In this document: positions 63,001 through 64,000 of the stretch, piece after piece | How the letters are laid out: every line of letters begins with the position of its first letter | Position numbering within the stretch: position 1 is the first letter of the stretch | NCBI RefSeq assembly: GCF_018383585.1 | Contig: NZ_JAHAMK010000006.1 | Coordinates: forward strand, 153,390-217,389 | Direction: 5' to 3' | Origin: Microvirga sp. 3-52 | GTDB taxonomy: Bacteria > Pseudomonadota > Alphaproteobacteria > Rhizobiales > Beijerinckiaceae | DNA: 64,000 bases | Position numbers and translations under genes: made by a program | The notes under the pieces: model-generated | What the model was told of the DNA's origin: nothing | Databases searched by the model: none | The model's input: the letters and a program-made list of their open reading frames with translations, nothing else

Positions 63001-63300
63001 GGCCACGAAGGCGAGATCGAGATCGCGCGGCATGGCCTCGACGGTCGAGATCCAGTAACGGGGCCGGTCCGGCTTGATTTTCTCCTCGCCCGTGATCAGG
63101 GCGACGTTGTGGTGCCCCGCCTTCTCCACCACGCGGTTGTAGACCTCGCGGGCGAGCAGACGCAGGGGCAGGCCGATCATGCCGCTGTCGTGGCCGAGCA
63201 TGCGCTCGATGGCAAGGTGTGTCTTGCCCGTATTGGTAGGGCCGAGCACAGCGGTCACGCCGTGCGCGCGCACTTGCGGGGGAAGGGAACGACGGGCCAT
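60094..63300 (-). CDS. SUV3-like DEAD/DExH RNA helicase with long disordered tail
   Basis: The 1068-residue protein has a superfamily 2 core: Walker A AVLGPTNTGKTHLA (about 18-31), DEIQ (AVDEIQLASDLDRGH), motif III GSATM and QIAGRAGRYMRDG. The core resembles mitochondrial SUV3. From about 820 come acidic repeats of the form EAP-QE (residues about 860-960), then a basic R/G/Q-rich tail like RNA-binding tails. The start at 63300 begins MARRSLPPQVRAHGVTAV; the open frame extends upstream without a motif. In alphaproteobacteria this helicase is near fdxA and an S4 protein, as here. Confidence 0.87.
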   Translation of the reverse strand: MARRSLPPQVRAHGVTAVLGPTNTGKTHLAIERMLGHDSGMIGLPLRLLAREVYNRVVEKAGHHNVALITGEEKIKPDRPRYWISTVEAMPRDLDLAFVAVDEIQLASDLDRGHVFTDRLLNQRGCEETLLIGSATMRPLIEALIPGVHVVTRPRLSKLSFAGEKKVSRLPRRSAIVAFSAEEVYGIAELIRRQSGGAAVVLGALSPRTRNAQVELYQNGDVDYLIATDAIGMGLNLDVDHVAFASDKKFDGFQFRKLNNPELAQIAGRAGRYMRDGTFGSTGRCPPFDAETVEALENHTFDPVRILQWRSPDLDFSSLARLRDSLGQQPRERGLVRAPTGEDVAALEVLARDDDIQAFARSQYAVERLWQICQVPDYRKVSPQTHADLVGQLYRFLMKDGAVPADWFARHLSAMDRTDGDIDTLSNRIAQVRTWSFVANRPDWLKDPEHWQDVARQVEDKLSDALHERLAQRFIDRRTSVLMRRLREKTMLEAEITTTGDVTVEGQHIGHLHGFHFVPDPQADTTEAKTLRNAASKALAGEIEARADRFAETPDAMLVLSNDGTVRWMGDPVAKLEAGDKLFEPKVRILSDEHLTGPARDKVDNRLRAWLKAYVVRLLGPLLQLEDSAELTGLARGIGFQIGEALGVLERAKVLNDVRSLDQEARGALRKAGIRFGAYHLYLPALLKPAPRVLATQLWALQNGGLEQKGIDEIAHLAQSGRTSIPVDPEIGQGLYRAAGFRVLGGRAVRVDILERLADLIRPAMAYRPGITPGEPPAGAADGESFVPTVAMTSLVGCAGEDFATILKSLGYVMERRPGPAITVPLVEAPRVIEPQGAAAEGETPAPAQEAPLQEAPVQETPSQEAPAQVPETAVGTEEIGAVAAEAPEAAVSEGDVAASAAEAVASPESQALAPAEEAPEETSAAETPAEPEMIEVWRQGRRHHEGGQARHGRDARGGRHQERGGRQERGDRRPRHGETQGEQPAGERRPRQDRPQDRREAQGEGGRPQNRPPRGPGRGEERRGPRPDKRADSRREGGPERREKQPDPNSPFAKLMALKAQLEDNKK

Positions 63301-63493
63301 GCCTGGATGACGGATAATGCGGAAAGGTCCCGGATAAAGAGCCGAGAGGCTGCAGGACCGGAGACCGGCACGAGCAGACTTCTCTTCCAAGCAGCCTGAA
63401 GCCCCACCGGGTGGCTGCGGTTAGCCCCTTATATGGTGCCGCAGGCCGCTTTCGCTACCTGAAACGACATGAATGCCTAAGGATTTTCAGCAC

Positions 63494-64000
63494 TTACGGA
63501 ACGGCTCCGGCCTCGATGGCTTCGTCGGCCCTGACAGCCTTGCGAATCGGCAGTGACGCCTTGCCGTCTTCCTCAAGCGACCAGAGCGATGCCTGCATCT
63601 CCCCCATGCCGATCATGGTGCGCACGGAGACCTTGAGCGGAAAGAGCAGGCGCGGCCCCTCGACGGGGGCCAGCCACACGGCTATGTCCTTGTTCTCCTG
63701 CATGAACTTGGTGGCCGGACGCTCGCTGCGATGGCCGGAAATCGGCACATAGCGGGCGTTGCAGACGAGAACGGGCCCGGAATAGCCCGGCACCTCGACA
63801 TTCTTCGTTTCCCCATAGGAGAGGACCACGTTCATCCGGGAGGCCCCGTCGAAGACCGGGATGGTGCGGTCGCAATTGGCCGGATCGGTGAGGTTCTTCG
63901 AGGCGACGGCCGGCATGAGCAGCGCGCTCATGGGATCGACCACGCCGCGCTTGTCGACCGCCTTGACCGGGACCCGGTCGGGCCTGGGCTCCAGGGGCGG
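63494..64000 (-). CDS. DUF3108 domain protein (5' end outside window)
   Basis: The frame is open to the window edge, so the N-terminus is missing. The visible 168 residues have VDPMSALLMPAVA, CDRTIPVFDGASRMNVVLS, VLVCNARYVPISGHR and FPLKVSVRTMIGMGEMQASLW. These match DUF3108, a periplasmic beta-barrel-like family of unknown role. It ends 190 bp upstream of the helicase gene, on the same strand. Confidence 0.78.
   Translation of the reverse strand, partial: PPLEPRPDRVPVKAVDKRGVVDPMSALLMPAVASKNLTDPANCDRTIPVFDGASRMNVVLSYGETKNVEVPGYSGPVLVCNARYVPISGHRSERPATKFMQENKDIAVWLAPVEGPRLLFPLKVSVRTMIGMGEMQASLWSLEEDGKASLPIRKAVRADEAIEAGAVP

Overview
The window reads as chromosomal DNA of a high-GC alphaproteobacterium of the Hyphomicrobiales (Rhizobiales), most like the Methylobacteriaceae/Microvirga group. 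The grounds are an NdvA-type glucan exporter, a BacA/SbmA-type transporter, a chorismate mutase-HisC-TyrC cluster, MetX/MetW, RpoH, CarD, a SUV3-like helicase, a LexA box of the form GAAC-N7-GAAC, promoters matching the EcfG general-stress consensus, and a C30-carotenoid locus. The placement is inference; there is no rRNA in the window. I see no phage, intact IS element, CRISPR array or replication origin.

Layout. 1-4.6 kb: end of ftsX, a YdcF-like gene, plsC, ChaC and a DUF2125 protein. 4.9-7.8 kb: aromatic amino acid genes tyrC-hisC-chorismate mutase (minus strand). 7.8-9.1 kb: a gene-poor stretch with palindromic repeats and an orphan SOS promoter. 9.1-15.6 kb: metX-metW, xerD with a small membrane gene, and the coupled run aroK-aroB-corC. 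15.8-24.2 kb: envelope genes on the minus strand (hydrolase, NdvA exporter, BacA-like transporter, CAP lipoprotein, large MscS channel, small membrane protein). 24.5-32.2 kb: an accessory sugar cluster with a GH2 enzyme facing an operon of glycosyltransferase, UDP-galactopyranose mutase and a GH1-RmlD fusion. 32.2-34 kb: small genes and RlpA. 34.2-44.8 kb: a nine-gene operon for glycosylated, acylated C30 carotenoids, with many 4-bp start/stop overlaps. 44.8-52.1 kb: MATE exporter, amidoligase plus glutamine amidotransferase pair, a hybrid kinase with a worn catalytic domain, and a periplasmic GH3 enzyme. 52.1-57.2 kb: membrane DUFs, tRNA-Arg(CCU), small disordered proteins, an SNase-like protein and an M48 protease. 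57.3-64 kb (minus): rpoH, carD, fdxA, an S4 protein, the SUV3-like helicase and a partial DUF3108 protein.

How the parts fit. The carotenoid operon carries a route from isoprenoid supply (IspH), through squalene (an HpnC-HpnD fusion plus HpnE), to a desaturated, oxidised, glycosylated and acylated C30 pigment. Three promoters match GGAAC-N16/17-CGTT exactly. They sit before the glycosyltransferase/mutase/GH1-RmlD operon, the amidoligase/GATase pair and a small membrane protein, so these accessory systems look like members of the PhyR-EcfG general stress regulon. The sugar cluster and the amidoligase pair are the best candidates for undescribed biology. Several families of palindromic intergenic repeats punctuate the gene borders.
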